Below the pieces are notes generated by a model, which ran no database searches, had not been told where the DNA came from, and saw only the letters and a program-made list of their open reading frames with translations. Shown in pieces: positions 15,681-24,338 of a stretch of DNA of 64,000 nt. The stretch comes from Pasteurella sp030783905 (lineage in GTDB: Bacteria; Pseudomonadota; Gammaproteobacteria; Enterobacterales; Pasteurellaceae). The position numbers and the translations under genes were made by a program. The stretch covers positions 1,736,001 through 1,800,000 of the forward strand of contig CP182107.1 in NCBI GenBank assembly GCA_051122655.1. Direction: 5' to 3'. Each line of letters starts with the position of its first letter. Position 1 is the first letter of the stretch.

Positions 15681-17180
15681 TTATTTCTTCAAGGCACCTA
15701 AAATACCGCGCATAATTTGTTTGGTCACTTGACTACGGAGACTACGCCCAACCGATTTTGCCACACCACTGACAATTTCCTCGGTAACCGTCAATTTTTC
15801 ACCTCGTTTTTTGTTCCCAAAAATCATACGACTTAAACTGCCCATGAATCCACTTTCTTCCGCTTGTTGTGCTTGCTCCGCTTGTTTTTGTGCAACAGCG
15901 GCTAAATCAGCTTGTTGATTTAACACTTCAAACGCAGACTCATTATCAATGAATTCATGATAAAAAGGATACACATCATCCGCTTTCACCCAAGCATCAC
16001 GTTCTTCTTGTGCGATCGGTTTTAGCTGACTACGTGGCGGAAAAATAAACGCGACCTCAACGGGTGAAGGCATCCCTTTCTCATCCAAAAAAGACACCAA
16101 AGCTTGTCCGACACCCAAAGTCGTGATCGTTTCAGTCACATTAATCTTTGGATTCGTACGGAACGTTTCGGCTGCCGCTTTCACCGCTTTTTGATCACGA
16201 GGCGTGAAGGCACGCAAGGCGTGTTGTACACGATTACCTAACTGACCTAATACGCTATCTGGCAAATCTAATGGGTTTTGTGTTACAAAATACACCCCTA
16301 CGCCTTTAGAACGGATTAAACGCACCACTTGTTCCACTTTATCCACTAACACCGCTGGTGCGCCATCAAACAATAAATGGGCCTCATCAAAGAACATCAC
16401 AAATTTCGGTTTGTCAGGATCCCCTACTTCAGGTAACGTTTCAAATAACTCTGACATTAACCATAATAAAAAGGCGCTATACATTTTCGGTGAGTTAATT
16501 AACTTTTCCGAATTTAATACATTGATGACACCCCGCCCATCTCGCGTTTGTAACCAATCTTCTAAATTTAGGGCGGGTTCACCAAACAGACTTGCGGCGC
16601 CCTGATTTTCAAGGGTAAGCAAGGCACGCTGAATCGCCCCCACACTGGCTGCAGATACATTGCCATATTCCACCTGAAATGTTTTTGCATTGTCTGCCAC
16701 ATACTTTAACATGGCACGCAAATCTTTTAAGTCAATCAGCAATAACCCTTTATCATCTGCGACACGAAAGACTAAATTGAGCAGACCTTCTTGCGTTGCA
16801 TTTAAATTCAACAGGCGAGATAACAGTAACGGACCCATTTCAGAAATGGTGGTGCGAAGTGGAATACCCGTTTCCCCAAACACATCCCAAAATGAAACTG
16901 GATAGCCTTTAAGGTAACTTTCGTCGCCCAATCCAAATTGGACAATCCGCTCTGCAATTTTTCCTTGAAATTGGCCAGCTTTGACTAAACCGGATAAATC
17001 ACCTTTAACATCCACTAAAAATACTGGCACGCCATCGTCACTAAAGGCCTCCGCCATAGTACGTAAGGTAACCGTTTTTCCTGTCCCCGTTGCACCTGCA
17101 ATTAAACCGTGTCGATTTGCCATTTTGGCGGTGATGCCCAAGTGTTGTCCTTGCTCTGTTTGCGATAAAAGATAGTGCAT
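15681..17180 (-). CDS. yjgR: HerA/FtsK-superfamily ATPase, YjgR (DUF853) family
   Basis: Cytoplasmic P-loop ATPase of the DUF853 family related to the HerA DNA-translocase group; its cellular role is unknown. Walker A is AGATGTGKTVTLR close to the N-terminus and Walker B is KFVMFFDEAHLLFD. A conserved YFVTQNPLDLPDSVLGQLG and QHALRAFTPRDQKAV follow, then a Gln/Ala-rich coil and a basic C-terminal segment. The ATG at 17180 is chosen because AAGGA lies 7-8 bases upstream; the longer frame begins with TTG at 17198. About 499 residues. Single-gene unit. Confidence 0.85.
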   Translation of the reverse strand: MHYLLSQTEQGQHLGITAKMANRHGLIAGATGTGKTVTLRTMAEAFSDDGVPVFLVDVKGDLSGLVKAGQFQGKIAERIVQFGLGDESYLKGYPVSFWDVFGETGIPLRTTISEMGPLLLSRLLNLNATQEGLLNLVFRVADDKGLLLIDLKDLRAMLKYVADNAKTFQVEYGNVSAASVGAIQRALLTLENQGAASLFGEPALNLEDWLQTRDGRGVINVLNSEKLINSPKMYSAFLLWLMSELFETLPEVGDPDKPKFVMFFDEAHLLFDGAPAVLVDKVEQVVRLIRSKGVGVYFVTQNPLDLPDSVLGQLGNRVQHALRAFTPRDQKAVKAAAETFRTNPKINVTETITTLGVGQALVSFLDEKGMPSPVEVAFIFPPRSQLKPIAQEERDAWVKADDVYPFYHEFIDNESAFEVLNQQADLAAVAQKQAEQAQQAEESGFMGSLSRMIFGNKKRGEKLTVTEEIVSGVAKSVGRSLRSQVTKQIMRGILGALKK

Positions 17181-17357
17181 AAAATTGTCCTTAAACAAAA
17201 AATAATCGGTTCATCATAAGGAAAAACCGCAAGCGGGTCAAAATGTGAAAGGCAAAAATCACGCTTGACTCACAAATTGAGACCACGCTATCTTGATTTT
17301 ATCTTTTGTTAAAAAAATGTTATATTGCCGAACTTTTAAACACGAGAAACTTTCCTT

Positions 17358-17681
17358 ATGTCCGCATTTTCTGAAATCACACCGCAACAAGCTTGGCAAT
17401 TGATGCAACAGCAACAAGCTGCTTTATTAGATATCCGCAATGAAACACATTTTGCCATCGCTCATCCTGTGCAGGCTTTTCACTTAACTCAGCAATCTTA
17501 TGGTGAATTTGAGATGCAATATGAAGATGAGCATCCGGTCATTGTCATTTGCTATCATGGCGTTAGTAGCCGTGGTGCCGCAATGTATTTGATCGAACAG
17601 GGTTACACCCAAGTTTACAGTGTAACCGGCGGGTTTGAAGCTTGGGAACGCGAAGGGTTGCCGATTAAACGCGTGGGTTAA
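17358..17681 (+). CDS. glpE: Thiosulfate sulfurtransferase GlpE
   Basis: Single-domain rhodanese of 107 residues. The active-site loop is CYHGVSSRG, with catalytic cysteine, closely matching CYHGNSS of E. coli GlpE, and the tail has the typical VTGGFEAWERE. It transfers sulfane sulfur from thiosulfate to acceptors. In E. coli it leads the glpEGR operon. Here an opposite-strand gene intervenes before glpG and overlaps the glpE stop by 4 bases, so glpE is probably transcribed separately. Confidence 0.93.
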   Translation: MSAFSEITPQQAWQLMQQQQAALLDIRNETHFAIAHPVQAFHLTQQSYGEFEMQYEDEHPVIVICYHGVSSRGAAMYLIEQGYTQVYSVTGGFEAWEREGLPIKRVG

Positions 17682-17989
17682 CGAAACCCACCCGCCACAT
17701 AAAATAACATGCTATAAAAAACCACTGCACTCAACAATAACAGCCCACGGGCGATAGCCGGTTTATGTTGATGAATGCGGTAAGCGAGTCGCGCAATCAG
17801 CGCCAAGCCAAACGGATAGGCCCATAAAAAAATCGACATCAACGTCGCGTCTGTTTCACTCAGACGAGGATTTTTCAACAAATTCGGTGAAATGGTTAAG
17901 GCCAACGGCCATAGCAAAATAGGCAAACAAAATAACGCCATCGCCCAACTAAACCCACTAAATCCTGTTGGTTTATTTTCTCTTTCCAT
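17678..17989 (-). CDS. Uncharacterised small membrane protein (103 aa)
   Basis: I do not recognise a function. The protein has three predicted membrane segments: roughly residues 13-34 (WAMALFCLPILLWPLALTI), 48-68 (LMSIFLWAYPFGLALIARLAY) and 80-100 (GLLLLSAVVFYSMLFYVAGG). The N-terminus is polar (MERENKPTG). It is transcribed against glpE and glpG, sharing 4 bases with the glpE stop codon region, and splits what is a single operon in E. coli. Its start is upstream of and divergent from glpG (57 bases). Confidence 0.7.
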   Translation of the reverse strand: MERENKPTGFSGFSWAMALFCLPILLWPLALTISPNLLKNPRLSETDATLMSIFLWAYPFGLALIARLAYRIHQHKPAIARGLLLLSAVVFYSMLFYVAGGFR

Positions 17990-18046
17990 TCTCTACTCCA
18001 TCTCGTTACAATAATCACATCTCAATACCGCTATGGAATATAACAA

Positions 18047-18922
18047 ATGCAATATTTATTTGGTAGTGAAATCCCCACATTGGCTTTTCGTTTTCGTGAT
18101 TATATTCGTGCACAATTTAATGTTGAACTGGTGCTACGCGAGGTCAATGACAAAAACGGACCACAGATTCAGCTTTTTTTGTCCGAAAATACACCGCACT
18201 TTGCGGCGATTCTTGCCGAAGTGCCACTTTTTTTGGCGGATCCTTTGCATGCCAAATATGAACAGGCGAGTTGGCAACGTGGGGATACCTCTTCAACTCA
18301 CACCTCATTAAAGGGTATTTTGCAACAATCAGGCCTGACGTTCAGTACATTACTTAACCGAGCACAGACTGGTCCATTTACATTCTTTATCACCGTACTC
18401 TGCCTACTGATTTATCTGTTCCAGCTGAGTGGCTATCAAGACAGTATTCTCAACGTTATGCATTACCCTGAGAATACCTCACAGGATACACAAATTTGGC
18501 GTTATTTATCACATACATTGGTTCATCTTTCGCCACTGCATATTCTGTTTAATCTTATCTGGTGGTGGTTGTTCGGTCACATGATTGAACGTCATTTTGG
18601 CACAGGCAAAGTGGTTCAGCTCTTTTTAATAGCGGGGTTACTCAGTGGCGTTGCCCAAAATCTTGCCTCTGGGCCTTACTTTTTTGGTTTATCTGGTGTC
18701 GTGTATGCCGTCTTAGGTTATGTCTTCATTTACGATAAGTGGGGGAAAAAGGCTATTTTCACTCTCCCGAGTGGATTTTCCTTAATGTTAATGGTTGGGA
18801 TTGTCAGTGGCTTTATCAGTCCACTCTTTGGGGTTGAAATGGGCAATACTGCTCATATTACCGGCTTAATGGTCGGTTTTCTGCTCGCGGGGATAACGAT
18901 AAGACCCACACGAAAAGGATGA
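18047..18922 (+). CDS. glpG: Rhomboid intramembrane serine protease GlpG
   Basis: Inner-membrane protease that cleaves transmembrane helices. After a cytoplasmic N-domain of about 100 residues there are six or so helices with HLSPLHILFNLIWWWLFG (rhomboid H/N motif), GLSGVVYAVLGY with the catalytic serine, and AHITGLMVGFLLAG with the catalytic histidine. 291 residues, near E. coli's 276. The ATG at 18047 has the weak site GGAAT upstream. glpR follows after 57 bases, so they form a unit. Confidence 0.94.
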   Translation: MQYLFGSEIPTLAFRFRDYIRAQFNVELVLREVNDKNGPQIQLFLSENTPHFAAILAEVPLFLADPLHAKYEQASWQRGDTSSTHTSLKGILQQSGLTFSTLLNRAQTGPFTFFITVLCLLIYLFQLSGYQDSILNVMHYPENTSQDTQIWRYLSHTLVHLSPLHILFNLIWWWLFGHMIERHFGTGKVVQLFLIAGLLSGVAQNLASGPYFFGLSGVVYAVLGYVFIYDKWGKKAIFTLPSGFSLMLMVGIVSGFISPLFGVEMGNTAHITGLMVGFLLAGITIRPTRKG

Positions 18923-18979
18923 TCAGCCAATCAAAATAGCATAAAATGCCATCAAACCTAGATACTATGAAGACAACAC

Positions 18980-19738
18980 ATGAAACAATCTATTCGCCAC
19001 CAAAAAATTCTTGATCTTGTTACACAAAAAGGCTACGCCAGTACCGAAGAACTCGTCAGTTTATTAGATGTCAGCCCTCCCACTATTCGTCGTGATTTAA
19101 ATGAGTTGGCGGAGAAAAATTTGATTCGTCGCCATCATGGCGGGGCGGCCTCGCCCTCTACCGCAGAAAACAGTGATTATGAGGATCGCAAAAGTTTCTT
19201 CTTGAAAGGGAAAAATTGCATTGCACAACGGGTTGCTAGTTTAATCCCAAACGGTGCGTCCTTGTTTATTGATATTGGTACCACACCAGAAGCCGTGGCG
19301 AATGCGTTATTACATCATCAGAAATTACGCATTGTAACCAATAATATTAATGCGGCGTATATCCTGATGCAGAATGAAACATTTGATATCATTTTAGCCA
19401 GTGGTTCCTTACGTCAAGATGGCGGCATTATTGGTGAAGCGACCGTCGCTTTTATTTCGCAATTCCGTTTAGATTTTGGCATTTTAGGTATTAGTGGTAT
19501 TGATTTAGACGGGTCACTATTGGATTACGACTACCATGAAGTCCAAGTTAAACGCGCGATTATGGAAAGCTCGCGCCAAACCTTATTAGTCACTGATCAC
19601 TCAAAATTCTCACGACGGGCAATGGTGCGGTTAGGCTCAATTGCAGATATTGAACAAGTCTTTACGGATCAGACTCCGCCTGAACCGATTTTAGAAATCT
19701 TAAAAGCAAACCACGTTAAATTACATCTTTGCCAGTGA
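18980..19738 (+). CDS. glpR: Glycerol-3-phosphate regulon repressor (DeoR family)
   Basis: DNA-binding repressor released by glycerol-3-phosphate. N-terminal DeoR-type helix-turn-helix (STEELVSLLDVSPPTIRRDL) followed by RRHHGGA, then the effector-binding sugar-phosphate sensor domain with FIDIGTTPEAVA, TNNINAAY and GILGISGIDLDGS. 252 residues, standard. It sits beside all its expected targets (glpCBA, glpT, glpQ, glpF, glpK), which supports local regulation. Clear operators matching the E. coli consensus could not be picked out by eye. Confidence 0.94.
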   Translation: MKQSIRHQKILDLVTQKGYASTEELVSLLDVSPPTIRRDLNELAEKNLIRRHHGGAASPSTAENSDYEDRKSFFLKGKNCIAQRVASLIPNGASLFIDIGTTPEAVANALLHHQKLRIVTNNINAAYILMQNETFDIILASGSLRQDGGIIGEATVAFISQFRLDFGILGISGIDLDGSLLDYDYHEVQVKRAIMESSRQTLLVTDHSKFSRRAMVRLGSIADIEQVFTDQTPPEPILEILKANHVKLHLCQ

Positions 19739-19739
19739 A

Positions 19740-19763
19740 AAAGAGGGGGACAAGGTCCCCCTA
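19740..19763 (-). terminator. Terminator after glpC (convergent with glpR)
   Basis: An 8-bp stem AGGGGGAC/GTCCCCCT with a 3-base loop is followed on the minus strand by CTCTTTTT. It ends the glpABC operon. Confidence 0.75.
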
Positions 19764-19767
19764 AAAA

Positions 19768-19786
19768 TCGCTCTCACGGAGAGCGA
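19768..19786. repeat. Second hairpin between glpR and glpC
   Basis: TCGCTCTC and GAGAGCGA form a perfect 8-bp stem over ACG, only 5 bases from the neighbouring terminator stem. Almost the same stem occurs at 13030-13054 after secB. It may be a second minus-strand stem of a tandem terminator. Confidence 0.6.
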
Positions 19787-19791
19787 CGTTC

Positions 19792-21072
19792 CTATTTGTT
19801 ATGTGTTAATGCCATCGCTAATAAACTGATTGGATGCAAACAAGTCACATTGGTTGACATGTCAATTTGCCATTTACAGGTTTCACATTCCGACACAATA
19901 TAATCAAATCCCCCCTCATTAATCAGCTTGAATAATGGGTTGCCAATGGCTTGTGCCACATCATAGTTTTCCGATTTAAACCCATATGTCCCTGCGATAC
20001 CACAGCATTGTGATGGTAGCATCACAATCTCAATGCCCGGGATCTGTTTTAGCACGGCTAAGGTATAAGGTGCCCAACCGGCTTTTTCCACATGGCACGC
20101 GGTATGATACGCAATGCGTAGCGGTAACGTTTTAAACGGAAATGTGCGACCTTGTTGGATAAGCTGATAAAGATAACGTGTCACAATATGGATATGTGGT
20201 CGAACTTTTTGGTTATCCATACCTAAAATATGATGATATTCATCACGTAAATTCATAGTACAGCTTGATGATGTCCCCACAACCTCTAAACCACGTTCAT
20301 CAATGGTTTTGCCAAGGTATTTGAGGTTAAATTCCGCTTGTTTTTTGGCACGTTGTGGAAAACCGTTCACGGATAATGGCAAACCACAGCATTTTTCTTT
20401 TTCCAATAACACGACACCAATATCTAGCGCGTTAAAGACGTGAATCAATTCTTTGCCTAATTGTGGATTGTTATAATTCACATAACAGCCATGGTAGTAA
20501 GCCACTTTTTCTTTATAAAGGCTTTGTTGCTCGGCAGCTTTTTTCACATACCAGTTACGGAACGAACCAAAAGCATATTTTGGTAAGGTACGATGTTTAC
20601 TGACATTTAAGGTTTTTTCTAACAAAAAACGCGTGGCTTTTAAGCCCGTAATCGTGTTCACAATTGGCGCAAACGGAGTATTCATTTTGCCCATGATATC
20701 GGTATTGCTTAACACCGCATCACGCAACTTATGCATAAACGGCTTATTTTGGCGCTCAAGATTGTTATTTCTGGCACGCACAATTAAATCGCCGATTTTC
20801 ACATCCGACGGGCAAGCAACTTCGCAACGTTTACAATTCGTACAATATTTCAATGCCTCATCATAGAGTTCCGCACTTTTTAGCCGTAAGCGTTCACCAT
20901 CCGGCCCGGCTTGTTTGGGGCCGGGATAAACGGGATTTTGCCGCGAAACAGGGCAAACGGCCGTACAAGCCGTGCATTTAATACAACTCTCAAAACTTTC
21001 ATCCACGTGATGCTGCACGGACGGTGTCGAGATGTCCTGTCTAGCATGATCAATCAATTGTTGAAGATTCAT
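19792..21072 (-). CDS. glpC: Anaerobic glycerol-3-phosphate dehydrogenase subunit C
   Basis: Membrane-associated iron-sulfur subunit that passes electrons from GlpAB to menaquinone in anaerobic growth. Two [4Fe-4S] motifs are near the N-terminus (CIKCTACTAVCP and CTNCKRCEVACP), and two CCG domains follow (EKCCGLPL, SQCCGIAG). 426 residues. Its start overlaps the glpB stop by one base (TAATG), which implies translational coupling. Confidence 0.95.
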   Translation of the reverse strand: MNLQQLIDHARQDISTPSVQHHVDESFESCIKCTACTAVCPVSRQNPVYPGPKQAGPDGERLRLKSAELYDEALKYCTNCKRCEVACPSDVKIGDLIVRARNNNLERQNKPFMHKLRDAVLSNTDIMGKMNTPFAPIVNTITGLKATRFLLEKTLNVSKHRTLPKYAFGSFRNWYVKKAAEQQSLYKEKVAYYHGCYVNYNNPQLGKELIHVFNALDIGVVLLEKEKCCGLPLSVNGFPQRAKKQAEFNLKYLGKTIDERGLEVVGTSSSCTMNLRDEYHHILGMDNQKVRPHIHIVTRYLYQLIQQGRTFPFKTLPLRIAYHTACHVEKAGWAPYTLAVLKQIPGIEIVMLPSQCCGIAGTYGFKSENYDVAQAIGNPLFKLINEGGFDYIVSECETCKWQIDMSTNVTCLHPISLLAMALTHNK

Positions 21073-22355
21073 TACTCACCTCCAATCTGTTCTGCTGCCA
21101 CTAGCGCGGTGACAATCGCAACACCAGAACCACAACCAAGTTCAATCCCATTGAACCCGCCCACAATATTGCCAATGGCATATAAATTTTCAAAAAATTG
21201 ACCGCACTTGCTTGCTCGGCAACGGTCATCAATCACGACACCTGTTTGCTGATAAGGTTGAGGGGCGGAAAAACGGGAATCCGTCCAAGTCATTCTGTCT
21301 TTTACATTGAAACCGTCATTTTCCACTAAATCTAACGCAAAAATCGGTTCACGAATCTTCTCAAATTCCGCCACCAGCCCTTTACTAAAAAAACTGCCAC
21401 TGGCGAGTACAACGTCTTTTGCGGTAATCGGTATTTCTTGGTGAAGTTGGGTATACACCCTTGTGACACGCTGATTATCGACATCCGCTGCAATGACTTT
21501 ATCCCCATTCATCATCAAGCCACCCAGTTGTTTGAAATACTGGGTTAATTGCTTATGTTGACGCATCCCTAATAAAGACGGGGGTAAGGTTGGGAGCTCG
21601 AACAGTTCAAGCTCGGTTGCCTGCTTAAGTGCGGTAAAAAATTCTTGCGTTTCCAAACCAAAACAAGCTGGGAGAAACACGGCAGACGCCCCATTAGCGG
21701 CTTCACGAATTTCACGCACTAAATCACTAAATGCTAATTTATGCTCAAGGAGCTGTGCGATATTGACGCTACGAAACTCCCGTGATTGCTGACGAAGCTG
21801 ATCTAACTCGGGAATATTTAAATAGCCCGTTGTTAGCTCACAATGAGCAAACGGCGCCTGTTGCACTAAATTTTCTGCCAGCAATTGTGGTTGAAAATCG
21901 TGATATCCCTCAATCCCAAGTACCGCAATCTTACGATGTGGAAACATCTCTTCATTTGTCACAATCGGTACACTGTTGGGCGATAACCAGGTTGGACGTA
22001 GCCCCCCCAATGGTGTCACCCGAAAGTGATTTTTATCACAGGTGCCCACAAGTCCTAAATTTAAGGTTTGAGCGAGTTGTTCAAACTGACGTGCTTTTTC
22101 AATCACTTTATCCTTACCCACTAAGGCATAAGGATGCTGTGCCGCTTGTTGATAAAGTGCTGTATAGTTTTGCTCAAAATGTTGGATTTGACGCCCACTT
22201 GGCAACTGCCCCAATAAATCGAGCGAGCCAGAAGAAAAATCAATCGCAGCCTGACCATTGTTAATGATCACACAATGCTTACCTTGTTTTTGTAAGGCGA
22301 TGCCACATGTTAAACCGGCCAGACCACCGCCAATAATTACAACATCAAAATTCAT
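21072..22355 (-). CDS. glpB: Anaerobic glycerol-3-phosphate dehydrogenase subunit B
   Basis: Flavoprotein subunit of the GlpABC complex. The N-terminal dinucleotide motif is DVVIIGGGLAGLTCGIALQ, and the C-terminal GNIVGGFNGIELGCGSG is conserved. The chosen start MNFDVVII (22355) puts the nucleotide fold at the N-terminus as in homologues; ATG at 22361 (MTMNFD) is equally possible and closer to the AAGGGACGG site. Either start overlaps the end of glpA by 11-17 bases. Two uptake signal sequences (21201 and 21627) lie within the coding region. Confidence 0.93.
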   Translation of the reverse strand: MNFDVVIIGGGLAGLTCGIALQKQGKHCVIINNGQAAIDFSSGSLDLLGQLPSGRQIQHFEQNYTALYQQAAQHPYALVGKDKVIEKARQFEQLAQTLNLGLVGTCDKNHFRVTPLGGLRPTWLSPNSVPIVTNEEMFPHRKIAVLGIEGYHDFQPQLLAENLVQQAPFAHCELTTGYLNIPELDQLRQQSREFRSVNIAQLLEHKLAFSDLVREIREAANGASAVFLPACFGLETQEFFTALKQATELELFELPTLPPSLLGMRQHKQLTQYFKQLGGLMMNGDKVIAADVDNQRVTRVYTQLHQEIPITAKDVVLASGSFFSKGLVAEFEKIREPIFALDLVENDGFNVKDRMTWTDSRFSAPQPYQQTGVVIDDRCRASKCGQFFENLYAIGNIVGGFNGIELGCGSGVAIVTALVAAEQIGGE

Positions 22356-24036
22356 TGTCATCCGTCCCTTGCTGTGCTTGTTGTTCAAGCGGTTTTACAT
22401 CATTTAAACCGAGTAAGCTGTAATAAACCCATGAGGTAAAATCCGCTTCTCGCATCGCTTCGCCCCATGCGATCGGTTCAATCCCACGCCAACGTTCTTC
22501 CATAAAAGAGGCAAGCTGGGTTGTCGATTGACGTGGTGTCGCAACACCAAAACGCGCCATTAATCCCGCAGCACGACAAGCACACAACTCAGCTTGACAG
22601 GTTCCCATGCCTACACGCGTACGACGACGTAAATCCACTAAATTATTCACACTCAGTTCATCGACGGCATAGCGGACTTCCCCTGCGGTCACGGCCTCAC
22701 ATTCACACACCAAAGAGCGGTCGAGTCGGTCTGTTTGTAATAATCGGGTGGCGCGAGAACCGTGTCGATAAACCGCGGAGTAGCGAATGGTGCTCGGTAA
22801 TGACATCACACGTTTATTGGTTGCTAAACGACTTTCACTTGAGCCAGGTAAAGGTTGGGTTGCCGTCACACAAGCCGCCGTTTTATTTAACTTTTTACAC
22901 ACTAAATCCGTTGCCCATTCAGCCATTAAGCGATACGTCATCAGTTTACCACCCGTAATGGTGACAAAGCCTTCCAACCCATCCCGTTCTGCATGATCCA
23001 GCAACACAATGCCTCGGCTGACATTACGACCAGAAGGATCATCATCGCTCGCCACCAATGGGCGTACTCCCGCATAAGCACGTAGCACTCGAGTATGACG
23101 TAATGACGGTGCTAATTTCTCTCCCTCACGGAATAAAATATCCACTTCTTCAGGGGTCACCACCATATTGTCAATTTGGTCATACGGAATACGGCTAGAC
23201 GTGGTACCGATCACGCAAATCGTATCTCCCGGCACCAAAATATCTGCATCGGCAGGCTTACGACAGCGGTTAATTACCATTTTATTAATGCGGTGTCCCA
23301 TTACCAATAATGCGCCCTTAGCAGGGAACATACGAATTTTTAAATCCGCATAGGCAGCAATCCCTTGTCCCCAAATTCCACTCGCATTGACCACCACAGG
23401 CGCAAAGAATTGTCGATTCACTTTATATTTATGATCGTAAACGCTCACGCCAATCACGCGCCCCCCTTCTTGAATTAAGTCTTTTACTTCACAGTAAGTA
23501 AAAATGCGCGCGCCATTTTCAGTGGCATCGAGCATATTAGAGGCAGTTAAACGGAAAGGATCAATTGAACCATCAGGCACCACGACTGCACCGACTAAAT
23601 CGGGATTCACGGAAGGTTCTAAATGTTTGGCAAGATCAGGATCAATCGCAATGGCTTCGATGCCAGCTTGGCTACAACTTTCGATAAATTGCTTTTGATA
23701 AGAGAGGTCATCTTCGGGGAGAGTAATAAACAGACCTTCTGTTTCATCCACACAATGGTGGGCAATACGTCGTAGAATTTTATTCTCTTCAATACATTCT
23801 TTGGCAGACTCTGGATCATTTACCGCGTATCTTGCCCCACTATGTAACAATCCGTGATTACGTCCTGTTGCACCTGTTGCGATATCGCGCCGTTCTAATA
23901 AGACACAGTTTACACCACGTAATGTGCAATCTCGCGCAATACCTGCGCCGGTGGCCCCCCCACCAATAATAATCACATCCGTCGTTATAGGGCTTGTATC
24001 TGCGGTACTTTTATACATCTGAGGTGATATTGTCAT
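22345..24036 (-). CDS. glpA: Anaerobic glycerol-3-phosphate dehydrogenase subunit A
   Basis: FAD-containing catalytic subunit oxidising glycerol-3-phosphate to dihydroxyacetone phosphate. VIIIGGGATGAGIARDC binds FAD and GRNHGLLHSGARYAV follows. The C-terminal part has a cysteine-rich BFD-type [2Fe-2S] region (VCECEAVTAGEV and MGTCQAELC). From the ATG at 24036, preceded by GAGAGG, the protein has 563 residues, the same as I recall for the H. influenzae protein. It is the first gene of glpABC and faces glpT across a shared promoter region with two CRP-type sites. Confidence 0.95.
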   Translation of the reverse strand: MTISPQMYKSTADTSPITTDVIIIGGGATGAGIARDCTLRGVNCVLLERRDIATGATGRNHGLLHSGARYAVNDPESAKECIEENKILRRIAHHCVDETEGLFITLPEDDLSYQKQFIESCSQAGIEAIAIDPDLAKHLEPSVNPDLVGAVVVPDGSIDPFRLTASNMLDATENGARIFTYCEVKDLIQEGGRVIGVSVYDHKYKVNRQFFAPVVVNASGIWGQGIAAYADLKIRMFPAKGALLVMGHRINKMVINRCRKPADADILVPGDTICVIGTTSSRIPYDQIDNMVVTPEEVDILFREGEKLAPSLRHTRVLRAYAGVRPLVASDDDPSGRNVSRGIVLLDHAERDGLEGFVTITGGKLMTYRLMAEWATDLVCKKLNKTAACVTATQPLPGSSESRLATNKRVMSLPSTIRYSAVYRHGSRATRLLQTDRLDRSLVCECEAVTAGEVRYAVDELSVNNLVDLRRRTRVGMGTCQAELCACRAAGLMARFGVATPRQSTTQLASFMEERWRGIEPIAWGEAMREADFTSWVYYSLLGLNDVKPLEQQAQQGTDDNEF

Positions 24037-24118
24037 CGTTCCTCTCCCACATAAACAAAAAAACAATCAAAAAAACATTACTTCTGCTGTCATTTTAGGC
24101 TAAACACGCACAAACAAA

Positions 24119-24132
24119 CAATCATTTGATTG
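24119..24132. promoter_or_regulatory. 14-bp palindrome in the glpA-glpT intergenic region
   Basis: CAATCATTTGATTG is a perfect inverted repeat about 85 bases upstream of glpA. It could be an operator, but it does not match the GlpR or FNR consensus well. Confidence 0.3.
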
Positions 24133-24148
24133 AAAAAGAAAGTTTAAT

Positions 24149-24164
24149 TGTGACAGATATCACA
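24149..24164. promoter_or_regulatory. CRP-type site, glpA-glpT region (1)
   Basis: TGTGA-CAGATA-TCACA is an exact match to the CRP half-site consensus with a 6-base spacer, 113 bases from glpA. The 302-base gap 24037-24338 otherwise holds only AT-rich promoter-like sequence and the sites listed beside it. Confidence 0.8.
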
Positions 24165-24201
24165 AATTATTTTCTAATCAGTTCAAACACGCGATGTTTT
24201 T

Positions 24202-24217
24202 TGTGAAATCACTCACA
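24202..24217. promoter_or_regulatory. CRP-type site, glpA-glpT region (2)
   Basis: TGTGA-AATCAC-TCACA is a second exact CRP consensus palindrome, 53 bases from the first (about five helical turns) and 122 bases from glpT. The pair likely activates both divergent operons under carbon limitation. Confidence 0.8.
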
Positions 24218-24338
24218 AATTAGCATAATTTCGCTTTTCAGTTTTTTCTTTTCCCTTATTATTTATGTGAGTTTCTTTTAAAAAGAACGCTGTATATACA
24301 AGGTTAAAAATATTAATTAAACTCGATTGGAGAAGATT

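Noticed and set aside
21782..22264. 160-codon plus-strand frame inside glpB
   Set aside because: Antisense to glpB, with no start signals and a composition not protein-like.
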